64,000 bases of DNA from Glandiceps talaboti (taxonomy: Eukaryota > Hemichordata > Enteropneusta > Spengelidae), in the NCBI RefSeq assembly GCF_964340395.1, contig NC_135554.1, positions 10,907,475 through 10,971,474 of the forward strand, written 5' to 3'. The first letter of the stretch is position 1. Each line of letters opens with the position of its first letter. This document shows positions 16,701-28,895 of this stretch, piece by piece. Position numbers and translations under genes: made by a program. The notes beneath the pieces were generated by a model that ran no database searches, had not been told where the DNA came from, and saw only the letters and a program-made list of their open reading frames with translations.

Positions 16701-19101
16701 CAAAAATGGCAAGTAGATTTAATTAATTTCTTTATTTAGATGTTACTATGTCCATGGGATTACATATCATTGAAACACATGCAGGCTAAAACCTAGTATT
16801 TTCAGCTACCCTGAATGAAAATGTGAACAGTTTTTCCACGATTCAATACATGATGTCATTTATTGTCATTACACACGTTTGAAAAAAAAAAAGCATAATG
16901 TTTTTTCGCAGCTGTTGGTAAGTTACATGTAATTGACATTTTTGCTCACTATGTTACTATTATATTATCAATGTGTAGTTATTTGCATAACAATTTATTA
17001 CTGATTATGTATTTTTCCATTAATATCCTTCCTACTGAGTAGTCTGAACAGCTTGTAAAAGCATTTAAATAGTTCCAGGTGCCAAAAATAGCTGCAGCAT
17101 TCAGAATATTTCCTTGTTAACATACTAGAGTACTGGACTTATTCATTTCTAAAAATGAGACATTACTTTCATAAAGCACAGACTAGGTGATTGATAGAAG
17201 CCACCTGCAATCTAACATTGGGTGCTGGGACTAATCTAATCAGTATACACTACATTACACACACTGTATCTGTCACAGCATTGCACTACATAAATTCAAA
17301 TACATATATCTACACTACAGAAAAACAATTATAAATATTTATAGGTTGGAATTATATTATAGGCATCCGAATTTCCAAATATAGCCTAGCAATTTGCACA
17401 TTCCATTAATATATAATGTTCAGATGCACCTGCTATAACTAACAGGTGTGTATGGTCTAATCTCTGAAATAACCTTTGACCCAACATTATGAAGCACAGT
17501 TTTTCCAAATTCCAACTCATCTTCCCCATTTGGTACATCTACACATGCATATTCAGAGTCTCAAAGTGCACTGCACTTTAAATTTTGAAGAAAAATTCAT
17601 GACAATAATGGACCACTGATTGGTAAATTTTGTTGTTCAATTAACTGTGTGAAAACCTGGAGCCTTTGATGTCTCCCTGCATTTGAAAATATTGCAGAAA
17701 TTTTCTTTCAGTTCTAAAAATCCTGTAGTGATGCAGATTACAACTGGATATTGTACACATTATCTACACTCTTTTTACACTGAATCTGGTCAAATATTTA
17801 TTACACAACATGCAATCCTGCTCCTGTGCTATTTGCCATTACACTATGAAATAGTGATTTAGTAAATGTATACATGCAATTTAGAGATGTAACTAGTTAG
17901 TAAATCACCAGCTAATAATCTAGTTCCAGCCCTTGTGATCACCCATATATGCATAATGCAAGCTTTGTACACTTGCAGAATGAAAAGGTTTCTTTACTAG
18001 CCTTGTACAGGCTCTGCCTTTAGTTACTTTCACATCTCTGCTAATTATCGTAACAAACTTTCTGGATAGTATAATGACAGCAGAGCTGTGAAGCCAAACG
18101 AAAATATCTAAGGTCATTGTATGAGGGAATTATAAATTTCCATGTAGGCGTTTTTGTCACATTTATTATGGCAGCCATCTTGTTTCCCATATTCCTCTGC
18201 AAGATGTGATGGAGATTTATATACACCTTTGATAACAGAAACAATACAACGTCAATTTATCTTGTTTTCAGTTTACATCAATTAACACTCTATCAAATAG
18301 TTTATCAACACATATGTGATACAAATTATTTATTTTGATATCATACGATCAGAAATGTCATAAACACAAATGACCCCAAATTATGTTATATTTTTGTAAA
18401 CCAAAAAACTCTGATCTGATAAAAGATACTAAATCATAAAATTTGCAAAATCCAGCTGATATTGTGATCTCGCCTTTAGATGTAAAACTCTTTCAAAAAT
18501 TGCTTCTGTGACTGATCTGCCGTAAAACAACAACATTGGGCGTATCGTTTTGTTTTATTACGACCAGTCACCGGTGTTATACTGTTAGCTACGTGAAGTA
18601 TCTCTTACAACTGGATTATGTAGTCAAATTCAACTCTTACGCCGCTGAAAATCTATTCACTTGAAGCACCCTAAATGAAACACACAGCCAGGCTGATTTC
18701 GATGGGAATATGGAGACTCAAGGCTGCCTAAGAAATACTGTCGTATACGACAACAGACACGGATGAAGAGGCCGTGAATGACCCATTATTATCGACACTG
18801 CGTGTAGTGATAGTCACCGGTGTTTGTCTCACACACAGACCCTGATACAAATCCACTCACGCGACACGTACATGCAGTGTTGACTGACCTCCTCGCGCGT
18901 TCCAAACAAGATCAGTTAATATGTGTCATGACTGAAACGAAGGAAAATATCCCTTATGTATGAAACGGGGGTTATTCAATACTGTATATAACGCATGGGG
19001 GATCTCTGGTAACGCTACATAAATGTACACAGACCGATCAGAGAGATGCAGACTGCATGTAAAAATCGAACATGATATTCGAACTCATCAGACATACGCA
19101 C
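13752..19101 (-). other. PKA-C intron 1 (short form)
   Basis: A 5.35-kb intron between exon 2 and the MGNAATAKKG first exon. It has scattered A/T runs and a (TTTG)n stretch near 16600-16625. No recognisable gene inside. Confidence 0.7.
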
Positions 19102-19147
19102 CATTTTCTTGTGGATCCCCTTTCTTTGCTGTGGCAGCATTTCCCAT
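19102..19147 (-). CDS. PRKACA-like: PKA catalytic subunit, alternative first exon (myristoylated N-terminus)
   Basis: Reads MGNAATAKKGDPQEN plus one base, followed by donor GTGCGT. The Met-Gly-Asn start with Ala and Lys-Lys after it is the N-myristoylation signal of canonical PKA-C; the Gly becomes myristoylated after Met removal. The exon ends in phase 1 with G, giving Val with exon 2, as in the mammalian protein. If the next upstream exon were used instead, this one would be skipped. The preceding context is ACC before ATG, a good start context. Confidence 0.9.
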
Positions 19148-20517
19148 GGTCTATATTTCTGGAAGACAACCACACCACCCTCTAATGATGATGATGTTAA
19201 AATTAGAGGAATATCACACAAAATTTTTATCGTTACGTCCAATATTTTTGCCAAGGTCTTCCACTGCAAACAACGGGCTTTTACTTCACCAACACTATTG
19301 TTGTATTCTTCCGCTTGACAAAACTGCGCGCTGAGATATCAGTTTAGATATCAAAGACAGTAAAATTAGTTCCTGGACAAAATTTTATATACAATGTTTC
19401 TTTTAAAATGCTAAAAATCTACCAAAGGGGTAAGTTTGCGTCGTTTTGGTAGTACTATATTTTCTTGGCGGAGGAGTCGGAAATGGTTGCCAGAAACCAT
19501 ATCGATCACAATAGTATTATGGGATGCCGTGGCACTCCATTGCTATTCATTATGTGCCATATAAGGAAGTTGGCGGCTTGTAGCTAAAAATAGCAACATC
19601 TTTTCTCGCCTTTAACTTAACTAAAAATAGCATGGCTAAATGGGCCTCAACCATAGCGACCAGCTGTCTAACTAAAAACTTTCGATAACTTTTAAGTAAG
19701 GACGTGACGAGCAATAAATCACAAGGTTACTTCAGTGCGTGTTGAGTGTCAACTGTTTTTGCGATAGTGTACTCAATTGACACCATTCAGCTTTTGTTCT
19801 TTGCTTGTTTTATTGATCGTTCTTATCCAATTACCAATGTTTGTTTCTAATGATTGAGTAAACATGGTAACTTTTCATCCATGCAATAGAAACACTCAAA
19901 CGGGATATTTAAATCATCGGGGGGTCATCGTTACCGTGTGAAGGCCCTTTCTCACATTAATACGGAAATCTCACTGATCAGAAAACCGCCAACAACAGCG
20001 CGGCGACAAAGTAAACAAAGTCCGTGGAAACATCAACTGCGTGTCCGTATGTTGAACTTGATCTCAAACCAGCTCCATTCTACACGTGAAATCCATTCGA
20101 TCGTGTGTATGTATTTACATGGTACTTCCATGGTATTTACAATCTTCCTTCCCAATCAAACCATGGAAGTATAACCATGGATGCATTGTGAGTGACTTCC
20201 ATGTAATAACCAATATTGGCCAGATATCTCAGATTTGACATATCAGATAAACTTGAGTTCAAAATATTCCCTCCCACCAGCTGGTGATATAGCAAAAAAA
20301 ATGCACATGGGTTCATTATCATGACCCATGGAAGTATAACCCACACCATTGGCGTATAAGAAATGGGAAGGGAGGGGGGGGGGGTGCGGTCAGTGCGATC
20401 GACTACACACGATGTGGTAATTTTGGTTAAATATTTTTTCCAAATAAGCCTACAAGTTACAGGTACAGACGATCCGGTGTCAGTACTTTAACATACTTTA
20501 TAAAAACTTTTAGGTTA
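19148..20517. other. Region upstream of the MGN first exon
   Basis: Presumed promoter side of the myristoylated isoform, and also intron of the longer isoform. I could not identify a TATA box or initiator with confidence. No coding sequence other than short open frames without domains. Confidence 0.4.
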
Positions 20518-20860
20518 GGCCTAATAAAAAAAATTGTGTGGTTCCGGTTACACTCAACTTAGAATAGGTGGGGTAGGTAGATTTTTTAAATATTTTTTTT
20601 TATGGTATTGTATTTGTCTTTCTGTGTGAGTGTCTAGGTCAGGTTTTCCATTGTTAATTGCCATGGTATGTGTTGTTTATTTTTTCCTATCAGATGTACA
20701 GCCATTGCAGATTGGAAGAACACATTTAGCGTGTATGATTTTCAAGTTGATGTCAGTTTTCCGCATCCACTATATCTCGTGAAACTTCACAATTTTTGCG
20801 ATTTTGTTATTTTTTTCTCGAAAACATAAAAAAAAGTTTAGGGTTGGCAGTGAAAAACAA
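20518..20860. repeat. Dispersed repeat, copy 1
   Basis: About 340 bp matching 22008-22353 in the same orientation at roughly 75-80 percent by eye. Shared blocks include TTGTGTGGTTCCG, AGGTGGGGTAGGTAGATTTTT, CTATCAGATGTACAGCCATT, TTGATGTCAGTTT and GGCAGTGAAAAAC. No protein-coding potential seen. The element type is unknown. Confidence 0.85.
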
Positions 20861-21044
20861 GGTGGGGGTCGGGTAACCGGAACAGTTTTTTTTAGGTCTT
20901 ACGTTCATGTTCTGAACTTACTAACCATTTCCTCCCTTTTTACAAAGATTCATCGTCAACACTTCTCTCTGAAATGTGTAACTTAAGAATACTTAGTTTC
21001 GCCGGAACATGTAAAGCTTACTCGCTATCGGACAAAACGACGTA

Positions 21045-21298
21045 GACTATCGACAGTCGTTCGTGCCTTTTTTTGCTACGTTTTATCTAAAACTAAAGTC
21101 GTCGCCTCGCTGCGATCGGCGGAGCAATACTATAACCGCGTACTGATTATTTAGCAACATCACAGCGAGTGCCGGAGGCAGTTCGTGCCTACAGCACTCA
21201 CAGTTTCCTATCAGTACGCATTATTATTCAGTGCTACGAGGAGACGACTTTGTTTTTATGAAACGTAGCAAAAAAGGCACGAACGACTGTCGACAGTC
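21045..21298. mobile_element. Foldback MITE with long inverted arms
   Basis: Left arm 21045-21142 and right arm 21210-21298 are reverse complements with few mismatches. The outermost 40 bp (GACTATCGACAGTCGTTCG and onward against CGAACGACTGTCGACAGTC) are almost perfect. TA dinucleotides abut both ends, as expected for a Tc1/mariner-type target duplication. It has no coding capacity. The terminal GACTGTCGACAGTC is itself a perfect palindrome, and a partial extra copy (GTCGACTGTCGACAG) follows at 21308-21322. Confidence 0.8.
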
Positions 21299-22007
21299 TA
21301 GCAAAAGGTCGACTGTCGACAGTGTAATACTAATAACGACGCGACCTTCGAAGTTAGTTGAATGTGCGCTCTATTTACCAGTACAATTCGAGCAAAATAT
21401 CAATCGATTTCTGGAAAAGACTTTGGCAAGTTTATAAAACCCGAGACTGCTGGTAGAACAAATGATAAGGTTTGGCAAGAAGAATATATTGATGGATGAC
21501 TTAAAAAAATAATGAACATTGATTGATTTGTGTCTGGGTTTAAAGCATTGACCCTACAGTGCTACACGCCTATGGTTAAAGTTGGACACGTACACGTACT
21601 ATTCCCTTGGCAGATTATGTTAGCCTCATAATCTTCAAATAGTGTGAGTTTGTTATTCATTTTTAGTTTTGGAAACGCCCCCTCCCCACCCCACCCCTCT
21701 AGTTACTATTAGCCTGGCAAGTCTCTCAGCGGCTCCACGTTCACCGACTCGGAGCCTATTTCGCAATCACTTACTAAGGTTAACATTTCACTCACAAGAC
21801 CTTAGTGTTTTTCAAACAAAATTATTTTATCCAATAATGAATGAAAAAACCCAGAGACTTGTGAAAAAAAGGCAGGAAACTTGTGCAAGTCTAGGTTTTG
21901 GGGTCTGTATGCGATCATAACCAGGTCATAGTGTATAACGCCGTAACGGTCAGCGTTGTTGCCATGGATTTTTGATATTGCCAGTGATGTTAAGTTATAC
22001 CTATTAG

Positions 22008-22353
22008 ACCTAATAAAAAACAATTGTGTGGTTCCGATTACGCTCAATTTGAGAATAGGTGGGGTAGGTAGATTTTTTATTTTATTTCATCATAATATAT
22101 TTTTTTCATGTGTGAGTGTCTAGTTCAGGTTTTCCATCGTTTTCCAAATGGTCTCTGTGTTATTTATTTCTTCCTATCAGATGTACAGCCATTACAGATT
22201 GGGAGAACATAATTATGTGGTTTTATATTGTCTTTTTAAGTTGATGTCAGTTTCCGCATCCACTATTTCTCGTGAGACTTCCACATTTTTTTTGCGATTT
22301 TATTATTTTTTCTCGAGTACGTAAAAAAGCTTTAGGGTCGGCAGTGAAAAACT
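22008..22353. repeat. Dispersed repeat, copy 2
   Basis: Second direct copy of the repeat at 20518-20860, about 1.5 kb away, with small indels. The two copies bracket the foldback element at 21045-21298. Confidence 0.85.
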
Positions 22354-24750
22354 GGAACCAAACAATTATTTTTGTAAGCCCTAACCATGGATATTCGAAG
22401 TTTGGTATAGTTTTGGATTATTGGTAATTCCGCGGTTTGCAAAAAATAATAACAATTAGAAAATATGAAAATAAGAAAAAAAGACGCCTCAAACTAGCTA
22501 GACACGTGCCCAGGGAGATGATAATACTGTGTGGTAACTTCACCCTAGTATAATATTATTTATGTACAAAATATACATACAGTATGGCCTTGACCGTTTG
22601 GCTATCAAATCCAAGTCAACACATATACAATTGCAAAGGTCATACTCATACCCAGTGATCTTGTGTTGTTGGCACAATTTTTAATTACTGTTTGTTAAAG
22701 GGAATTGTTTGGACTTCCCCCCTCCACTGTCTATGTTTGGACTCAGCTATTTCATGGTTAAATATGATGGTGAAAAAGCTACACCGCTCGTTCAGTTTCG
22801 AAATCTTTCACATATCTGGTGTTAGTCACATACCCAAATGGATTTCGCTTAGATTAATTCATCTAACCATCTTAGAAAGTACCTTGTTGTGTTTACTTGA
22901 CAATGACATTGTTCATCACCCCGACCATATACATGTATTGTCTTTCTATACGTGCGTACCATTCTTGGGGTACACCGGGGTACCATTTTGTCTCCCACCC
23001 TTCCAAGTCCTATCATAAATAAAAGGAACTTGTCGCATTTCTGAGGTAACTTTTTTCGAGCTATCAATGATAGCGTCTAAACATTCCTTAATTTTAAACT
23101 CCATGTTACATATATAACTGTCTTTGGATATTTTCGAAGAAAGAAGATTAAAAATGACGAAGATGTAACACGAGATCGAAACCCCGGATCGAAACGTACG
23201 AACTTATAAAGTTGGACGGACCGGAGTCGAGGTTTGAAAGCCCCTTGAACTCTGTGAGTTGACCGTAGTGACACTTGTCCCAATACCTCTTGTAACCGAA
23301 CAACATACGTTAAACTAAATATACAATGAATACATCGTACTGTATATCAAATAGGAGACCTGTGGAATGGAAGTTGGATAACAAGCCCGAGGCTGCAGGC
23401 ATGGTATCAAAATATATTGTTTCGATATCGCGATCGAAGACTGTATGCGTGCTCATTACAGCCAATGAGGGCGCTCTATTGATGTGCTGGTCATGTGTGC
23501 TGGTTTGACAAAGTATGATCATCAAAGCCATCTCTGATCTGACTTCTTTTACTACTTCGTCATGTGTCACCAATACACGCAATTTCATTTGAACCCACGT
23601 CAGGTTTGGTAATCTAATATGTTGTTAACAGTGACAAAATAACGTATTGGTAATAAGCATTTTGTAGCCTTGGTTTCTATATAGGTCGTTTCAATTATAA
23701 AACCGGTAAGGTATTTTATTCAGATCCACACATACATGTAATTGCATAACACGCATATTGACATATTGTTATAAAGTTATGCAGATATTGTTCCATGTCT
23801 CTTTTTCAAACCAGAGTTATAGGACTGCCCCTCCCACTACCTTTTCATATTGCTCAGTGACTTCGGAGAACTACAAACTTCCTATAAAGTAACGTCACGG
23901 TTGCATACTTTCTGTGTACGTAGGCTTCGAGAAAAACTGCCAACAATAAAAATATACAATTTCCTTTATGTTGTCAATTACATTTCATACTGAAAAGTTA
24001 TCCACCCGATAACTTCTCATAAAACTGTGGTAAACCGTCTCTCAATTTTAATGACGGGACCTCCGACCGCGATAACATGGAATATCTACGTGCGAATGAG
24101 GTGAGGTGAGGTAAGGGAGAAGTTAAATCTCTATCCGCATGGATACCACGGTACCCCTGCCTACGACCGCAAGAGAAACCGTGACGTGTGACTCGTGACT
24201 GTGCGCAGGCATGGTTCGGTATCGCGTTACTCCACGCGTGGCCACGGTAGTTACATGGAAATTCACGACTGATGCGCGATAGTGTAAGTTGCATCAAGCA
24301 TAGAGGGTAAACATCTGTCCATGATATCTTTATTACAGTGTCTAATCCTTATAAACGGTAGACAGTGTCTGACTTTAAATAGTTCGACTCTTAATAGTAT
24401 TGTGCCTTAAGCTTGCAAGTGTAAGTTTACACAAAAAAAACGAGTTTTTAAAATGTAAAACGATAACATAAGGCCCCACTATCCGTTTTACGTCATGTAT
24501 GTTTGACTGACAACAATGACAAGCTGACCACCAGCCCTATAGTCTAGTTCCTATACAGTATCGTTACTATTTACACCTCCATGTTGGTATCTTGACTACC
24601 AACCCTATCATTAGTAAACGCTGAATCATGGAATTTGTTTGCATAATTTGTATTGTATATAATAATTGTAATAAAATGCTTTGGCAAGTGTGTGTGACAT
24701 TTTTACAAACTAGTATGCCATACTCTATATATAGCTTAACAAGTTTCCCT
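22354..24750. other. Intronic sequence without recognised gene
   Basis: Part of the long first intron of the MPKD isoform. A locally CpG- and GC-richer patch lies at about 24,000-24,300, where the minus strand has a 99-codon open frame without a known domain. Nothing firmer can be said. Confidence 0.4.
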
Positions 24751-24756
24751 GACTTA

Positions 24757-24830
24757 ATATATATATATATATATATGGCATGCTAAACACACACAGAGAG
24801 AGAAACACACACACACACACACACACACAC
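24757..24830. repeat. (TA)n and (CA)n microsatellites
   Basis: A short AT dinucleotide run at about 24757-24776 and an AC run at about 24788-24830, followed by a poly-C/AC tract near 24920-24940. Confidence 0.9.
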
Positions 24831-25230
24831 ATCCGTTCGTCCGTTCACATATTCTGAATCCTCCATCCATCCAACCAATCATCCATCCGCCCATCTGTTC
24901 TTTTCTATATTTACGTACCCCCCCCCCCCCACACACACACAATAGTTTAAGTTGTTAACTATTAGGGTTGACTGGTTGATTGTAGTGGTCTAAGAGGTCT
25001 GAGCAAAACCATAATTTCAAATGTGTTTGCATCCAGCAATCTGAAACTAGCATGAGATCTAGCTCTTTCAATCAACGTGAGATTACATCGAAAGACAAAT
25101 CCGACAAAGGATGCTGGTTACTTGGTTAGCGATCTCAAGAACAAATACTTTCGTCATGAGACTGACGGTCAGACAGACAGACAGGCGTAGACTCACATGC
25201 ACACACGCGCGCACACAGTTCTATACACAG

Positions 25231-25278
25231 GCATGCATGCATGCATACATACATACATACATACATACATACATACAT

Positions 25279-25327
<49 letters not shown>

Positions 25328-25360
25328 TACATACATACATACATACATACATACACACAT
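25231..25360. repeat. (CATA)n / (CA)n compound microsatellite
   Basis: GCATGCATGC leads into about fourteen ACAT units, an AC run, then more ACAT units. Open frames through it on both strands are simple-sequence artefacts (IHTYIHTY and YVCMYVCM patterns). Confidence 0.95.
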
Positions 25361-25620
25361 AGGATATTGCAACGTCTGAGCGAGTCACGAGATGCCATAT
25401 ATATACCATATATTTCGTAGAGGCCAGCGCCAACATTTATATAAAGTGTCTGAGACCTGTTTGTTAAATCAGTGTGCTAGCTTTGTATTAGGTACTTTAG
25501 ATTGAAAATATAGAACTGTGGGTTATATAGGACATATAGGACTGGTTTCTTTAGTTTGTCATAGTTAGACAAGTTATATCGATATAACGTATGTATATGT
25601 TACATTATTATTGGCTTGAG

Positions 25621-25628
25621 GTCGTTGA

Positions 25629-25667
<39 letters not shown>

Positions 25668-25722
25668 GGTGGTGGTGGTGGTGGTGGTGGTGATGATGAT
25701 GATGATGATGATGACGATGATG

Positions 25723-25754
<32 letters not shown>

Positions 25755-25756
25755 GA
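25621..25756. repeat. (GTT)n(GGT)n(GAT)n trinucleotide array
   Basis: A graded trinucleotide tract: GTT units, then GGT, then GAT. The minus-strand frame reads Ser/Pro/Gln runs, but I regard the array as non-coding because no domain or splice context supports translation. Confidence 0.95.
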
Positions 25757-27781
25757 GAGTTTTTTTTCACCCTTTATATGAATAACATTTTTAAAAAAAA
25801 ACCACGGCACAGTTGTGTTCTTTTGTGTGAACTTGATAGCGTCCTGAGTGAGTAGTAATTGCGAACTGTCGGATCGGGTGAACACAAAGCCCATACCTTT
25901 GAAGACTACTGGTAACCGGGGAAAACAAAGTTGACCACATTTCCTTGACAAAATCGTGCCTTTAGCCTTCATATTACTTTCACAATGAACAGATATTGCA
26001 CCACAAAACGTTTCACCTTGATTTAATGAAATGACAATTGACACATAATTAATTAATGAGCTCTCTACTTATGTAAATGAAGTGTGTCAATTTAAACATG
26101 TAAAACATTAATAATTATTGTGGATTTTGTTTTTGTCGTTGTAAATGAATAAGATGCAAAACTCGAGGACACGTTATTTGATTTGTTATTCATGGTTAAA
26201 GGTCATTGACCTCCGAGATATACTTTAAAAAGTAGTTTTACGACCAGGTGAGCGAAATCAATCACACACACAGAAAGACATACATAGGCATACAGTATTC
26301 TGAAATTGTTCAACTTATCGCAAAACTGGTGACTTCACCTACAAGATATTTGCTCAAACCAACATAATAAAATAACAGAGAGTAAAGGTCTCGATGAATT
26401 AGTGTTGAATGAGACATGTCACCAAACCTGACAACTGGAGAGCTAAACAAACTAATAACGCTAAAACTCAAGTGTTTTATCAGTCGTTAGGGCAATTCAC
26501 CTCGACTTAACACACAAAAGAGCTGGCGCGGTTTTCTCTAAATCTAATATTGGTTTTCTCTCTTCAAACGCAATGTACGGGGTATCTCACATATTTTGGG
26601 TATCCGGGCTCTAAGCACGGTGGTGACATTCCGTTGAAATAGTTACATGGCATTGCTATAATGCACTTATAAATCTTTATGAGCAAGCACTTCATTAGAA
26701 AGGTTCCCTCACACTGATTTTTTTTATAAATCGTCCAAGCAGCACGCGCCATTATGGTGAGAGAACTTAACAAATCACGACGAGTTTATTGCCATTGTCC
26801 GTTTTCATTCGTCCGTTGTCGAACAGACGTTATCGAAGAATGGCCAATAATGGCGACAAAATGACAACACGATAAGGTTACACGCATTGTAATACTAAGT
26901 CGGTTGTCTTGGAGTAACTATTACATAGCTTATTATTATGTAAAATGTGTCCAGAACTTAAACCACAGTTTGTGAGAAATAGACATTTCTGTCCGTAAAA
27001 TACTAGTAATATGCAGTGAGTACGTGTTCAGTAGTGGTTCATTCCACATATGATCATGGGTATATATGACACGGACAATCGCACTCTGTATCTCGCGACC
27101 AGCCACCATGACAATCGATCGACAACAGCGCTTTGTATACACAAAGACAGTATAGTCATACATGACTGAGAAAAGAAATAGCTTAAGTTATAAAAATACC
27201 AACGAAGCGTTGTCAAGATCGCACCGACTTGAACAACCGGGTGTATTGCAATTGTCTAATAGCAATGAATGGTCATAAAAGTTATCAAACAATGCTGCAA
27301 TATCCCATTCAAAACATTCATTTCAATACTTGTGGGTAATTTGTATAACAAATGGTGTTGCAATTATTCCGAAGCTGTATCCCTTTTCAGAGTTACAAGT
27401 GGTGAATAATAGAGTCCAATTTACTCTGAGTATATGTTCAAAGTTAATTTTGTACGCTTCACCGATGATGCGAATCAATTTGAAGTAAATTCCCCAAACA
27501 GACGGCCGGATGTTAAGTTTGGAGGTGTATAAATATTGAAACGGGGTACGTTTTATTAACTTCTACACCGCCATAATATTCTCTAAAAGTATCCTAACAA
27601 GCACCCGAATGTTAGAAGGTTAACAACTTTGACACGTATGCCCATAAAATATATATCGGACTAAATGATTGGAAAGCCGACAATCGATTAACTTAACACG
27701 TTCCGCCCAAAGAAAGATTATATTTTTCTATTAAAAATGTCTGGAGTTTTAGAATAGAATCTAACATAGGTTAGTACTTAC

Positions 27782-27815
27782 ATTGGGCGGCAGCTTTAAC
27801 TTTATCCTTCGGCAT
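27782..27815 (-). CDS. PRKACA-like: PKA catalytic subunit, alternative first exon (non-myristoylated)
   Basis: Reads MPKDKVKAAAQ plus T, then donor GTAAGTAC. It ends in phase 1, exactly as exon 2 requires, giving Phe at the junction. There is no Gly at position 2, so this isoform would lack N-myristoylation. It is Lys-rich instead. The exon lies 14 kb upstream of exon 2. I recall alternative N-termini for Aplysia PKA-C, but I cannot confirm that this exon is orthologous. Confidence 0.75.
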
Positions 27816-27965
27816 CGTGATATCAATCCGATATCACTACTAGAGGTAGGCTAGACGACAGCGGGTAGACGATCGCTTAGAACGCCCCTCCGGATTTCGA
27901 AATAATCTCTCCCCTCGTAAAAGAACTCTCTGCGACCGATTTATTCGTCTCCGCGTTTATACTTC
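27816..27965 (-). promoter_or_regulatory. Putative promoter / 5' UTR of the MPKD isoform
   Basis: On the minus strand TATAAA (27957-27962, within AGTATAAACGCG) lies about 140 bp upstream of the ATG. The GC content rises locally, and CpG dinucleotides are frequent compared with the intron. A start site about 30 bp downstream of TATA would give a 5' UTR of roughly 110 bp. This is position-based inference. Confidence 0.4.
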
Positions 27966-28815
27966 CAGAGCTCGAGTGTAGTACTACTGATCCGCTGTTG
28001 CGAAATTTCTTGTAGAGTTAGTTCTATTTCCCATGAATATCCGTGTAATTTAACAAGAAAGCGGTGAATTTAGAGACCTCGGTAACGCCGTCAGACATTC
28101 GTTGCATATTCCATGTTATTTACTGACCGGGTGACGCTGCGTTTGCAGGGCCACCAAATGACTCAACCCAATCTGCATATGAATATGTTTGTTCTGTATG
28201 AATGGACAGTAAATCTCCCTATGATGGAGTTAGAGACATTCAGCGGTCGAAGTAAACAATGTATTATGGCTTGTTACCAATATAGCACTGTGTAAGACAT
28301 TGACAACGAGGCTTGTGTTAAGAGACAAGATTTACACCGTCCCTGAAATGAACATTCCCGATGTCTATTTCACCGTTTGAACTCGTGGACAGGGACAGCT
28401 GACGTTTATGTTTTTTTTGCATACCAAAGAAATTAAATTATATTAGCATTAGGTCATACCAGTGGCCCAGAGTGACGTACGTACACAAGCACGGAGACGA
28501 CCGTTATTTCACGACCAGATTTTTTAGGAGGAGAATTTGCAAGGCCATGTGCTATGACATTCACTCAAGTTGCAAATTTATGACGTTTAAAAAAACAAGT
28601 GCATGTCAGCATTACGTGACCACTCGTGTGTTGAGCCTGAATCGAGGTCGGGAGATTACCCGAGTCTGTCCCACTTTACCCTAGTGAACTTGTCCACCCT
28701 ATAACAATCTGTTGTATTTATTACATTATTTAATATATAATGACGTATTGGTACAAGTCTAGATCTCTAAAAACATATATTGTAAAACATGCGTAAATAA
28801 AATTTCCTATTGAAT

Positions 28816-28817
<2 letters not shown>

Positions 28818-28893
<76 letters not shown>
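28818..28893. repeat. (GA)n microsatellite
   Basis: About 38 uninterrupted GA dinucleotides, a pure purine tract on the plus strand, about 1 kb upstream of the distal PKA-C first exon. Confidence 0.97.

Positions 28894-28895
<2 letters not shown>

Noticed and set aside
23998-24297. 99-codon minus-strand frame as an independent gene
   Set aside because: No similarity or codon signal. Kept only as a weak first-exon idea in the findings.
25231-25360. Regular repeat spacing considered as a CRISPR array
   Set aside because: It is a simple tetranucleotide microsatellite without unique spacers, and the genome is eukaryotic.
25135-25436. Open frames of up to 87 codons on both strands with Tyr/Val/Cys/Met or His/Thr/Tyr repeats
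   Set aside because: They are translations of the CATA/CA microsatellite; both strands are open only because the repeat lacks stops.
25574-26044. 156-codon minus-strand frame with Ser, Pro and Gln runs
   Set aside because: The runs come from the trinucleotide array; the remainder shows no domain and no splice or promoter context.
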